DNA of 38,972 bases from the IMG/VR virus record IMGVR_UViG_3300035698_010794, positions 1-38,972 of that record; one strand, given 5' to 3'. The DNA is from a virus. Shown here piece after piece: positions 6,981-14,830 of this stretch. How positions within the stretch are numbered: the stretch's first letter is position 1; every line of letters begins with the position of its first letter. The notes below the pieces were generated by a model. The model had not been told where the DNA came from. It made no database searches and worked only from the letters and a program-made list of their open reading frames with translations. The position numbers and the translations under genes are program-made.

Positions 6981-8000
6981 ATGCCAGCAGTATCAGCATT
7001 CGTTACAACTACGACACAAACTAGGCTTTTGCCTAAAGTCGTAGACCAAGTCTTGAATGGAAATGTCCTTACAATGAGGTTGTTAAGACAATCTATCCCT
7101 TGGAGGACAGGAACTCAAATCAATATACCTGTAAATCTTTCAGATATTACAGCTGTTGGTTCATACTTTGGTTTTGATGCTTTATCAACAACCCAAGAGA
7201 ACATAAGACAGCGAGCTGTATTCAACCCTAGTCAGTACTATGTTTCAATTCCTATTTCTGGAATTCAAACCGCTATTAACCAAGGAGACGCAGCCGTTAT
7301 TGATTTAGTCGCCACCGAGATTAATTGGAGAGCAAAAAGATTAAGAGATTCAATGGGAGATGGTGTATATTCAGACGGGACAGGAAACGCAGGTAAAGAC
7401 ATATTAGGAATTAGAGCAGCTATCGATGATACTACTCTTGTTGCTACATATGGAGGTATTACCAGAGCCACCAGTCCTAGATGGAACGCTACAGTTACAG
7501 CACAAGTAGGAGGTTTATCACTTCCCAATCTTGCAGCTGATTTTGATGCAGCACAAAGAGGAGATGATGCCCCAACATTAATGGTAACTACGCCAGCCGT
7601 ATTTAGCATTTATGAAGCATTATTGACTCCTACTGTTTCACATCAATTTTCAATGAATGACTATAGGTTAGTTGAAAACACAGGAGGTGTTGGAAGCACT
7701 ATGGTTAAAGTTGGAGGTGTAGTAGCCGCAGGTCAAGGATTCAGAGCATTGACATTTAGGGGTATCCCTGTTGTGTCAGACGAGAAATGTACAGCACAAG
7801 AGCTTTACACTATCAATGAGAATCACTTGAAGTTTTATACCATCAACAGACCTGGCCAATCGATCAGAAATGGTTTTGCTTGGACAGGATTCAAAGAACC
7901 AGGCAACCAAGACGCAGTCGTTGGTCAATTACTATGGGCAGGACAATTAATTTGTGATGCTCCTAGAACAATGGCCAGAAGAACAGGAATCGCCGCATAA
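6981..8000 (+). CDS. Major capsid protein
   Basis: The 339-residue protein follows the scaffold and has the look of coat proteins of short-tailed phages: an N-terminal TTTTQTRLLPKVVDQVLNG, a beta-rich middle with WRTGTQINIPV and YYVSIPISG, a central RLRDSMGDGVYSDGTG and a C-terminal RGIPVVSDEKC. It is assumed to have the HK97 fold that all such shells use. The high content of Thr, Ala and Gly and the careful codon use fit a very abundant protein. Just after the stop lies an AAAAGGTCGT element that recurs after several virion genes. Confidence 0.8.
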   Translation: MPAVSAFVTTTTQTRLLPKVVDQVLNGNVLTMRLLRQSIPWRTGTQINIPVNLSDITAVGSYFGFDALSTTQENIRQRAVFNPSQYYVSIPISGIQTAINQGDAAVIDLVATEINWRAKRLRDSMGDGVYSDGTGNAGKDILGIRAAIDDTTLVATYGGITRATSPRWNATVTAQVGGLSLPNLAADFDAAQRGDDAPTLMVTTPAVFSIYEALLTPTVSHQFSMNDYRLVENTGGVGSTMVKVGGVVAAGQGFRALTFRGIPVVSDEKCTAQELYTINENHLKFYTINRPGQSIRNGFAWTGFKEPGNQDAVVGQLLWAGQLICDAPRTMARRTGIAA

Positions 8001-8037
8001 AAGGTCGTGTTATTAGTATTAATTCGTAGAAAATAAT

Positions 8038-8460
8038 ATGAATCCAGCAAGATATTTACCATCAGCTGCTTACAGAAAAGCAGGAATAATCATAGCTAGT
8101 ACTACCCTATATGGGGCTGTACCAGCAACTGCAACAAACTATACAGCGTTCTTTATAGCTCCATACAAGTGTGTGGTTTTAGGAATAAACGCTACTTGGA
8201 GTACAGCTTCAACCGCTGGAACCCTTAATGTTGAGAGGTTACAGGGCACAGAAGCACAAGATGCAGGAGATGATTTACTTTCAGCTACAATAGACACATC
8301 TGGAGCAGCTGATACAGTAAATGCAGGAACATTAATAGCCGGTGCTAATGCAGCACCATTGGAGTTAGCCGCAGGAGATAGATTAGGATTAGTTGATGGC
8401 GGAAACGTCGCCACTTGTGCTAACCTAACAGTCTCTGTAACGCTAGCACCATTACCATAA
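8038..8460 (+). CDS. Putative capsid decoration protein
   Basis: This 140-residue, Ala/Thr-rich, beta-type protein (ATWSTASTAGTLNVERLQGT; LELAAGDRLGLVDGG) lies immediately behind the coat protein, where phages place head-decoration or head-fibre proteins. The motif 'LxAGDRLxLxxxG' is common in small beta-sandwich virion proteins. No signal peptide or membrane segment is present. Role inferred from position and composition. Confidence 0.6.
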   Translation: MNPARYLPSAAYRKAGIIIASTTLYGAVPATATNYTAFFIAPYKCVVLGINATWSTASTAGTLNVERLQGTEAQDAGDDLLSATIDTSGAADTVNAGTLIAGANAAPLELAAGDRLGLVDGGNVATCANLTVSVTLAPLP

Positions 8461-8551
8461 AGGTCGTAATCAATTTTTTGAGAATCTATGGGTTAGTTTT
8501 ATGTAGTGATATATAAGACGATTATCCCCTTAAAGGCTCTCGAACAAAAAA

Positions 8552-9277
8552 ATGAGTTTAACAAGCATACCCGTAATTTACGGAATCGTACCACACGAGA
8601 ATAGTGAAGACCAGAAGCACCAAATAGGAGTTCTAGGAGTTACTTCTGACGGTAGAAAATATCGTTATGCACAAAATTGTGATGTTGAAATTGCTCTAGG
8701 ACTAATCGCTGTCGCACCTGATGTTTTAGCTAATCACGAAGATTTACCAGTGAATACATTCGCAGTAGGAGATACAAGTATTACTGTGACTGTAGGAGCT
8801 ACAGCTATCACCGGTGACCAATACGAAGAAGGATTCGTTAACATTACCGATGAAACTGGACAAGGAATTATGTATAAAATAGCTAATTGTCCAGCAACCG
8901 CAGGTACAGCAGATATAACTATCAGATTAGCTGAACCTATTAGAGTTGCCGCAGTGGCAGCCACTACCGCTACTCTTTATAGTAACAAGTATAGAAACAT
9001 TGTAGTTTCAGATGGTAATCAAATTGATATGCCAGTTGGAGTTTCAAATGTAACTTTACCTGCAGATTACTACGGATGGATTCAGACAGGAGGTCCTTGC
9101 TCTATTCTAGTAGACGGTAACGACACCACAGCAACTCAAGGTATTACAATTGGTGATACTGCTAACGGTGCTGTTGAAACCTATGATGCTATCGCTGAAC
9201 CAATAGTTGGTATCCAGCCAGCAGGTGTAGGTGCAGACCCAGGAGAGTATGGAATTTTCGAGTTAAAATTAGACTAA
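8552..9277 (+). CDS. Virion structural protein, probably head-associated
   Basis: The 241-residue protein is beta-rich, with many Gly, Thr, Val and Ala residues and an acidic character. It has a likely N-terminal half (IPVIYGIVPHENSEDQKHQIG) and a C-terminal Ig-like or sandwich half ending IVGIQPAGVGADPGEYG. It is the second of two probable accessory capsid proteins after the coat gene. The 91-nt gap before it has an AAAGGTCGTAA element but no clear promoter. Confidence 0.6.
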   Translation: MSLTSIPVIYGIVPHENSEDQKHQIGVLGVTSDGRKYRYAQNCDVEIALGLIAVAPDVLANHEDLPVNTFAVGDTSITVTVGATAITGDQYEEGFVNITDETGQGIMYKIANCPATAGTADITIRLAEPIRVAAVAATTATLYSNKYRNIVVSDGNQIDMPVGVSNVTLPADYYGWIQTGGPCSILVDGNDTTATQGITIGDTANGAVETYDAIAEPIVGIQPAGVGADPGEYGIFELKLD

Positions 9278-9286
9278 CTAAACTGA

Positions 9287-9353
9287 AAGCAGAGAGAGCA
9301 GTCTACTTCGTTCACCTCTGAAAAGAGAGACAATAGTCAGTGAACCTCTGCTT
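9287..9353 (+). ncRNA. Structured leader RNA upstream of a virion gene
   Basis: AAGCAGAG (9287-9294) pairs with CTCTGCTT (9346-9353), GTTCAC (9310-9315) pairs with GTGAAC (9340-9345), and CTCT-GAAA-AGAG (9316-9327) is a GNRA-capped hairpin. The two outer helices are contiguous on their 3' side, with a 15-nt bulge on the 5' side. The element ends 8 nt before the next ATG and could control its translation. Confidence 0.5.
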
Positions 9354-9361
9354 AAAAAATT

Positions 9362-9799
9362 ATGGAAGAAAAAAAAATAAACCCATTGACTGATGTAACT
9401 AAATTCATCAATCAAGATAATGAACCATTTGATATTTATATCGATGGTAAATTAGCAAGACATTTAAAAGCGGGTGAAGAACAGGTGCTACCTGTCTTCG
9501 TAGCCAAAGTAGGAGCTAAACACTTAGTAGATAGAATCTTACAGAAAGCAGGAGTTAAGGACTCTATGAGACCTTCTCCAGAAAGAGATACTTTATTAGC
9601 AAGTATTATTCCAGATATAGCTGAAGAGGTTAAAATAAAACCTCTAACAGAAGAAGAGTTTAGAAAAAAGATAGAGGAAAGAATAGAGAAACAGAAAGAG
9701 GAGATTGACGCTCTTAGAGGAGCAAAAGTAGATACTAGTGAAATAAAAGAATTAAAGAAACAAATTAAAGAGCTCCAAAAAAAACAATTAACAAAATAA
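9362..9799 (+). CDS. Hypothetical head-region protein with C-terminal coiled coil
   Basis: The 145-residue protein has a small N-terminal domain (FDIYIDGKLARHLKAGEEQVLPVFVA) and a coiled coil from about residue 95 to the end (EEIDALRG..., IKELKKQIKELQKKQL). Proteins of this layout (conserved 'G.L...L..G....LP...A..GAKHLVD.IL') are common in the head-gene block of phages, but their role is unknown. The start lies just after the structured leader. Confidence 0.65.
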   Translation: MEEKKINPLTDVTKFINQDNEPFDIYIDGKLARHLKAGEEQVLPVFVAKVGAKHLVDRILQKAGVKDSMRPSPERDTLLASIIPDIAEEVKIKPLTEEEFRKKIEERIEKQKEEIDALRGAKVDTSEIKELKKQIKELQKKQLTK

Positions 9800-9839
9800 A
9801 AAGTCGTTCACTCGCAGAAGTTATCAATTCCAAATAAAT

Positions 9840-10148
9840 ATGGCATTCGGACAACAAGTCGCTTATAGGGCTCAACAGACCAAGGTCAGTGTACCAACAG
9901 GGTCTTGGATTGCGTTAGAAGGAGCAACAGCTTTAACCAATAGATTTGCTGTGAAAGTATCTCACGTCGGTGTGGGTGGAGCAGTAAGATTAGGTTTAAG
10001 TTATGACAACACTATACCAGTAAAAGATGCTGGTCATTGGATGCACCCTGGAGGTGTTGTGGTAGAACCTGCTTCAACAGGATTAACGCTATACGCCCGT
10101 GCCAAAGGTTCTCCAATTAGGGTAATTGTAACGGAATATGGACACTAA
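9840..10148 (+). CDS. Small virion protein, beta-rich
   Basis: The 102-residue protein (SWIALEGATALTNRFAVKVS; VRLGLSYDNTIPVKDAGHWM) is beta-rich and resembles small phage structural or decoration proteins. It ends 6 nt before the first Ser/Thr-rich gene, so both are probably made together. No specific family is recognised. Confidence 0.55.
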   Translation: MAFGQQVAYRAQQTKVSVPTGSWIALEGATALTNRFAVKVSHVGVGGAVRLGLSYDNTIPVKDAGHWMHPGGVVVEPASTGLTLYARAKGSPIRVIVTEYGH

Positions 10149-10154
10149 ATAAAT

Positions 10155-10469
10155 ATGGCAGAATTTCAATTTTTCACACAAAACCTTAAGAGTGAATTTA
10201 CTTGGACATCAACAAGTACTTCTACCAGTACCTCAACATCCACAACTTCCTCAACCTCTACCAGTACATCTACCACTTCCAGTTCATCTACCTCTACATC
10301 TACCACATCTACATCAACCTCATCCACATCAACCAGTACAACTACCTCAAGCACAAGTACCTCAACCTCAACTTCAAGTACATCCACCTCAACAAGTACT
10401 TCTACTTCTACCAGTACTACAAGTTCAACATCTACTTCTACGAGTTCAACGAGTACAGTAACCCCATAA
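10155..10469 (+). CDS. Mucin-like Ser/Thr-repeat protein (short)
   Basis: After a 16-residue leader (MAEFQFFTQNLKSEFT) the remaining ~88 residues are almost only Ser and Thr, ending in STVTP. The Ser and Thr codons are thoroughly mixed (TCA, TCT, TCC, AGT; ACA, ACT, ACC, ACG), so the tract is kept at protein level rather than being a simple DNA repeat. There is no signal peptide, which fits a virion protein. The next gene starts 6 nt later and opens a sugar-modification cassette. I infer an O-glycosylated fibre or capsid decoration. Alternatives are an unstructured linker or a host-adhesion brush. Confidence 0.7.
   Translation: MAEFQFFTQNLKSEFTWTSTSTSTSTSTSTTSSTSTSTSTTSSSSTSTSTTSTSTSSTSTSTTTSSTSTSTSTSSTSTSTSTSTSTSTTSSTSTSTSSTSTVTP
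10200..10465 (+). repeat. Ser/Thr-coding low-complexity tract
   Basis: About 265 bp of TCN/AGY and ACN codons in irregular order give a strand almost without G. It codes alternating Ser-Thr. The longer homologous tract is at 15842-16503. Confidence 0.85.
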
Positions 10470-10475
10470 AAAAAT

Positions 10476-11261
10476 ATGAAAATAGGAATAATAGGTTCTC
10501 ACGGAATGGTTGGTTCGTGTGTTCGGCAATGGTTTGAAAAAAAAGGAGAAGTTTATTGTTATGACAAAGGTAAAAATATAGGGAGTTTAGAAGAAGCAAA
10601 TAAGGCAGATATTATATTTGTAGCAGTTCCAACTCCCTATAAAGAGAATGAAGAATACGATTTATCTGTCTTAAATGATGTAATCGCTAAAATACCAAAT
10701 GGTAAAATAATAGTAATTAAATCAACAGTAAATCCAGGCACTACTGATAATTTTCAAACTCAATATCCAAAAAAGAAGTTTCTCTTTAATCCAGAGTTTC
10801 TAACAGAATTGTCAGCATTGAAAGATTTTATAACTCCAGATATGCAGATATTGGGCGTTAGTAAGGAGAGTTATAATCTAGCCACAGAGGTAATATTAAT
10901 GCTTCCACCAGCACCAGTAATGAGGGTGGTTTCTTTAATAGACGCTGAATGGATTAAGAAAATAAGGAATGCTTTTTATTCAACAAAAGTTATATTTTTT
11001 AATCAAATATACGACATTATTCAAAAAACAGTTGCAGATTATGAAACTATTAGAAGTATAATAGTTAAAGACCCAAGAATAGGAAACTCTCACTCATTTA
11101 TTCATCATAAAGGATATAGAGGTTATGGAGGAAAATGTCTTCCTAAGGACATAAACTCTTTAATAGATTTTGCTAAAGTAAAAGGAGCTAGTTCTGAATT
11201 ATTAGAAAAGGTCAAAGAAATAAATAATACATTAGTTACAGATGACAAAGATATTTGTTAG
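10476..11261 (+). CDS. UDP-glucose/GDP-mannose-type dehydrogenase
   Basis: The 261-residue protein begins with an NAD-binding Rossmann motif (GIIGSHGMVG) and contains IFVAVPTP, IVIKSTVNPGTT and the active-site segment GYGGKCLPKD with the catalytic Cys. Such enzymes oxidise a nucleotide sugar (for example UDP-glucose) to the uronic acid. It is shorter than host enzymes (about 390-440 residues) and lacks most of the C-terminal domain. The substrate cannot be read from sequence. It overlaps the epimerase gene by 20 nt. Confidence 0.85.
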   Translation: MKIGIIGSHGMVGSCVRQWFEKKGEVYCYDKGKNIGSLEEANKADIIFVAVPTPYKENEEYDLSVLNDVIAKIPNGKIIVIKSTVNPGTTDNFQTQYPKKKFLFNPEFLTELSALKDFITPDMQILGVSKESYNLATEVILMLPPAPVMRVVSLIDAEWIKKIRNAFYSTKVIFFNQIYDIIQKTVADYETIRSIIVKDPRIGNSHSFIHHKGYRGYGGKCLPKDINSLIDFAKVKGASSELLEKVKEINNTLVTDDKDIC

Positions 11262-12093
11262 TGGTTCGCTTGGCTTCGTAGGTCAGCATCTATGTAGAAA
11301 ATTAGTAGATAATGGCTATAAGTTTGAGGGAATAGATTTAAAAAGCGGAAGAGACATTAGGAATTTAGTTCCAGAAAACTTACAAGGTTTTGATTATGTT
11401 ATTCATTTAGCGGCTCAACCTAAAGTTCCACTTTCAATAGAGAAACCAAAATTTACCAATTCTCACAATATAGACGGAACATTAAACTTATTATGGTGTG
11501 CTAAAGAGGCAGGAGTAAAAAGATTTATCTTTTCTTCATCTTCTTCTATATATGGGAATCAAGATACATTGCCTTTAAAAGAAGATATGAAACCTAATCC
11601 ACTATCTCCCTACGCTACCCAGAAATTAACAGGGGAACATTACTGTAAGAACTTTTCAGATTTATATGGTATGGAAACAGTATCATTGAGATATTTCAAT
11701 ATATATGGAGAAAATATGCCTTTAGATGGTGCTTATTCTGCTTGTATAGCTCGTTTCTTAGACTTCAAGAAGCAAGATAAACCTTTAACAATTTATGGTG
11801 GAGAACAGACAAGAGACTTTACTTATGTAGGAGATGTAGTGTTTGCGATTATGTCAGCTATGCACTCTCCAAAAGTCGGTAAAGGTGAGATTATCAATAT
11901 AGGTGGTGGACAAAACCACTCTATCAATGAGATAGCTAAAGCAATATCAAGCAACCACGAACATTCACCACAAAGAAAGGGTGAACCTAAAGATACATTA
12001 GCTGATATTTCTAAAGCAAAAGAGTTATTAAAATGGTCGCCTGAAACAAATCTTATAGATTGGCTAAATGGAGCAAAAAAAGACACATTATAG
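11242..12093 (+). CDS. NAD-dependent sugar epimerase/dehydratase (extended SDR)
   Basis: The 283-residue protein has the Rossmann motif GSLGFVGQHL at the N-terminus, SSSSSIYG, the catalytic YATQK (YxxxK) near residue 128, RYFNIYG and TRDFTYVGDV, all typical of UDP-glucose 4-epimerase-like enzymes. It would interconvert or modify nucleotide sugars with the dehydrogenase encoded just upstream, for example to make a UDP-uronic-acid derivative. Overlaps with both neighbours show operon organisation. Exact substrate unknown. Confidence 0.88.
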   Translation: MTKIFVSGSLGFVGQHLCRKLVDNGYKFEGIDLKSGRDIRNLVPENLQGFDYVIHLAAQPKVPLSIEKPKFTNSHNIDGTLNLLWCAKEAGVKRFIFSSSSSIYGNQDTLPLKEDMKPNPLSPYATQKLTGEHYCKNFSDLYGMETVSLRYFNIYGENMPLDGAYSACIARFLDFKKQDKPLTIYGGEQTRDFTYVGDVVFAIMSAMHSPKVGKGEIINIGGGQNHSINEIAKAISSNHEHSPQRKGEPKDTLADISKAKELLKWSPETNLIDWLNGAKKDTL

Positions 12094-12496
12094 AGAGTAT
12101 AAGGATTATCCTGATTATGTTGAACAACAAAAAAGCAAACTGATAACATTGTGGAAGTTTTTACCGACTTATGACCAGAAGTATTCCGAGATACTATTTG
12201 AAAGACTTAAAGAGAGTGAAGTAGTTAAGCAAGGAATGAATGCTCTATGTTTAGCGGCTCGTATTGGAACGGAAGTAAAATCGTTTCATAAGTTAGGATG
12301 TTTCGCTGTTGGGATTGACTTGATTACTTCTGAAAATAATAAATATGTTCTATATGGAGACTTTCATAAACTACAATTTCCTACTAATAGTGCTGATGAT
12401 GTTTTAGCTCTTATTAAAGGCTTTACGCTGATTAAAAGAACAAGGTTCACTTATCCCTGGAAAGGAGAACATTGTGTATTTAAAAAAGATGATTAA
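12068..12496 (+). CDS. SAM methyltransferase-like protein, apparently internally deleted
   Basis: Residues ~55-105 keep the SAM-binding part of a class I methyltransferase (ALCLAARIGTEV, then AVGIDL and YGDFHKLQFP). The family normally continues with about 60 residues including a 'DVVFTNSLDH' segment, but here NSAD runs straight into the C-terminal LIKGFTLIKRTRFTYPW and WKGEHCVFKK. The reading frame is intact, so this looks like an in-frame deletion that probably abolishes catalysis. It starts 26 nt inside the epimerase gene. Confidence 0.65.
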   Translation: MEQKKTHYREYKDYPDYVEQQKSKLITLWKFLPTYDQKYSEILFERLKESEVVKQGMNALCLAARIGTEVKSFHKLGCFAVGIDLITSENNKYVLYGDFHKLQFPTNSADDVLALIKGFTLIKRTRFTYPWKGEHCVFKKDD

Positions 12497-13103
12497 ATTA
12501 TCTATTGTACTCGTACATTATTCAACAGACGACTATAAGTCAGAATTGGCTCGCTTTTGCTTGCGTCAGCTTAAAAGAACTCTTGATAAGACTTGTGAAT
12601 TGATAATCGTTAATAACGGAGATAGAGATGAGGACTTTTCTGAATTTGCCGACATTTATATTAAAAACGACAAGAATGGTTTAGGCTATGCTAGAAATGT
12701 TGGTTCAAGAAAAGCAACTGGTAAGTATATTTGCTTTATGGATAATGACGTATTCACTATGCCGAATTGGTGGAAAGAATGTATTGGACTATTGGAATCG
12801 TTCCCAGAAAAGAAACTAATTGCCTCACCAGTTTATACAGCGTGCCACGTTTTTCAGAAGAAATATCACGTTGGAATGTTAGCTGGACACTTTTTAAACA
12901 AGCGTTCTGGTTCGCCTTGTCATTTAATGAAAAGAGAAACCTTTGACGAGTTAGGAAACTTCCCAGAAAGGTTCGGCAAGTATGTCGGTGGAGATGGTGG
13001 AGAGTTTATTGATAGGCAATGTAAGGCAGGGTATTTAATTATTCTTACAAGGAAAATGGAAGCACATCATTTAGGAACTAAAAAATATAAATATGAAACT
13101 TAG
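12489..13103 (+). CDS. Glycosyltransferase family 2 (GT-A fold)
   Basis: With the ATG at 12489 (overlapping the previous stop) the protein has 204 residues. It has the GT2 layout: IKLSIVLVHYSTDD, LIIVNNG, GLGYARNVGSRKATG, the metal-binding FMDND (DxD-type) and GGDGGEFIDR as the acceptor-side acidic motif. It transfers a sugar from a nucleotide donor. An upstream in-frame GTG at 12474 is possible but lacks any ribosome-binding signal. It is one of two adjacent GT2 genes between the two Ser/Thr-rich genes. Confidence 0.88.
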   Translation: MIKLSIVLVHYSTDDYKSELARFCLRQLKRTLDKTCELIIVNNGDRDEDFSEFADIYIKNDKNGLGYARNVGSRKATGKYICFMDNDVFTMPNWWKECIGLLESFPEKKLIASPVYTACHVFQKKYHVGMLAGHFLNKRSGSPCHLMKRETFDELGNFPERFGKYVGGDGGEFIDRQCKAGYLIILTRKMEAHHLGTKKYKYET

Positions 13104-13830
13104 TGTAATAATTACTGCTTTTGATAGGCACGAAGTAACCGTTGCTCACGTTAAGGGTTGTATGGAGTCAACGATTATGCCCTATGAGATTATTGTTGTT
13201 AATGACCACGGCGACCCTAACTTAAAAGAAATGCTTTTAAAGATAGATAGGAAATGTCCTATAGTTTATGCTTACATAGAACAAGATATTCCGTGGAATT
13301 ATACAGGTGCTCGTAATTTAGGAGTTTGGCTATCAGGTGGGGACTTTTTAGCAATGGAAGATAACGACCACATTCCACATAAGGATTTTTATGAAAAAGC
13401 ACAAAAATTACTTGAAGAAAGACCAGAAGTAAGTAGGGTTCTTTCAAAGGGTAGATTAAGAGTGAAAAGAGATGAAGTGATAAAAAAACCCATTACTGAA
13501 TGTGAAGTGTTTGGGAAAAAAACTTATCATAGAGACACACAAATTTTAAGAAGAGATATGTATTTAACAATGAAAGGTTGTGATGAACAATTCGCCGGTG
13601 CTTATGCTTGGGCTTGTACAGACTGGCGTAGAAGATTAGCGAGGGCAGGAATCATTAGTGCTAATACCGGAATTTATTATGTCGTTGTAGACGCTGAAAC
13701 ACACTCATTACTTCGCAGAAAAAGTTATAGGAATTATGAGTTAGCACGTAAAAAAACACATACTCAAAGTCCGAAAGGCATTTTAAACTTTACATATAAT
13801 TTTATTAGATATGACAAATCAAATAACTGA
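13093..13830 (+). CDS. Glycosyltransferase family 2 (GT-A fold)
   Basis: The 245-residue protein shows KLSVIITAFDRHE, YEIIVVNDHGD, NYTGARNLGVWLSGGDFLAMEDNDHIP (read here as separate GT2 motifs, with the DxD-like MEDND), and a C-terminal CTDWRRRLARAG. It overlaps both neighbours by 11-20 nt. Donor and acceptor are unknown. Together with its upstream paralogue it could extend a short glycan on the Ser/Thr tracts. Confidence 0.87.
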   Translation: MKLSVIITAFDRHEVTVAHVKGCMESTIMPYEIIVVNDHGDPNLKEMLLKIDRKCPIVYAYIEQDIPWNYTGARNLGVWLSGGDFLAMEDNDHIPHKDFYEKAQKLLEERPEVSRVLSKGRLRVKRDEVIKKPITECEVFGKKTYHRDTQILRRDMYLTMKGCDEQFAGAYAWACTDWRRRLARAGIISANTGIYYVVVDAETHSLLRRKSYRNYELARKKTHTQSPKGILNFTYNFIRYDKSNN

Positions 13831-14281
13831 TTGGCTTTTAAAAGTTTTTCAAGAACAAGAGAACGCTGAACCCATTGCCGATTTTGGTGGTGGCAGAACA
13901 AGGAAAAGAATAAGTAGAATTTTAAAAAAGGTTGGAATAAATAGCCATATAGTGTATGATATAAGGAACGGTGATATAGATTTAGATTTGGTCAAGGGCG
14001 TGATTAAAGAGAAATATCAAACAATCATATGCACCGATATGCTAGAACACGTTAGAAACCCGTTCAGCGTCGCTAAGAACGTCTATGAAGGACTACAACA
14101 AGGTGGTATTGGACTAATTTCAGCACCATTTTATTGGAAGAAGCACGGAGATGATTACTTCAGATTTTCAAAAGAGGGTTTATGGGCTTTGTTTGATGGC
14201 TACAATGTTGAAAAGGTTGAATCATTTGAAAGAAAAGACAAGGGATATCTAAGGTCATATTTAATAATAAAAAAATTATGA
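13811..14281 (+). CDS. Class I SAM-dependent methyltransferase
   Basis: The 156-residue protein has a short SAM site (IADFGGGRTRKRI), an acidic residue after VYDIRNG and the motif TIICTDMLEHVRNP followed by GIGLISAPFYW. This is the Methyltransf_11-like pattern often found in sugar clusters. It overlaps the glycosyltransferase upstream by 20 nt and the FkbM gene downstream by ATGA. It probably O-methylates a sugar of the same glycan. Confidence 0.8.
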   Translation: MTNQITDWLLKVFQEQENAEPIADFGGGRTRKRISRILKKVGINSHIVYDIRNGDIDLDLVKGVIKEKYQTIICTDMLEHVRNPFSVAKNVYEGLQQGGIGLISAPFYWKKHGDDYFRFSKEGLWALFDGYNVEKVESFERKDKGYLRSYLIIKKL

Positions 14282-14829
14282 GAAAAATACTTATAGACTG
14301 TGGTTCTCACATAGGGAATTTTACAAGGTTTTTTATAAGAAATGTTCCAAATGCAAATGAATATGAATTTCATTTGTTTGAACCTAATCCAAGATTTAAA
14401 GATAGTTATAAAAACATAGATTGTACTTACCACCCAGAAGCAGTATGGATTGAAGATGGGGACATAGATTTAGCTTTATCAACTCGCAAGTCATTGGGAA
14501 GTACTATTATAGCAGGAAAAAAGAGGAACGCAGATTACAACAACAAAATAAAGGTTAAGTGTTTAGATTTTGGAAAATGGATAAAAGAGACTTTTAATAA
14601 AGATGACTACATAATCCTTAAAATGAACATTGAAGGAGCAGAATATGAAATTCTACCAAAAATGTTTGAAGATGGCTCTATTGAGTATATCAATCTACTA
14701 TTTGGCGAATTACATAGAGGTAAGTTTAGAGGGCGTACACGCACAGATGACCTTTCAATTATAAATAAATTAAGTGAGTATAATCTTAGCTTTTTAAGAA
14801 TGAGAAAAAATATAGATTTGGTAAAATAA
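14278..14829 (+). CDS. FkbM-family methyltransferase
   Basis: The 183-residue protein has the FkbM signature: LIDCGSHIGNFTRFF (SAM motif), FHLFEPNPRF, and ILKMNIEGAEYEILPKM. FkbM enzymes O-methylate sugars or other small molecules and are frequent in glycan clusters. It starts in an ATGA overlap and ends 1 nt before the long Ser/Thr-rich gene, which closes the cassette. Confidence 0.85.
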   Translation: MRKILIDCGSHIGNFTRFFIRNVPNANEYEFHLFEPNPRFKDSYKNIDCTYHPEAVWIEDGDIDLALSTRKSLGSTIIAGKKRNADYNNKIKVKCLDFGKWIKETFNKDDYIILKMNIEGAEYEILPKMFEDGSIEYINLLFGELHRGKFRGRTRTDDLSIINKLSEYNLSFLRMRKNIDLVK

Positions 14830-14830
14830 A

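Noticed and set aside
6960-10160. Bacteroidetes host, suggested by AAATAATATG leaders without Shine-Dalgarno
   Set aside because: Several canonical TTGACA/TATAAT promoters and a few good Shine-Dalgarno sites argue against the Bacteroidetes promoter type; host left open.
12474-12488. GTG start for the first GT2 gene
   Set aside because: The ATG at 12489 overlaps the previous stop and begins right at the conserved GT2 beta strand.
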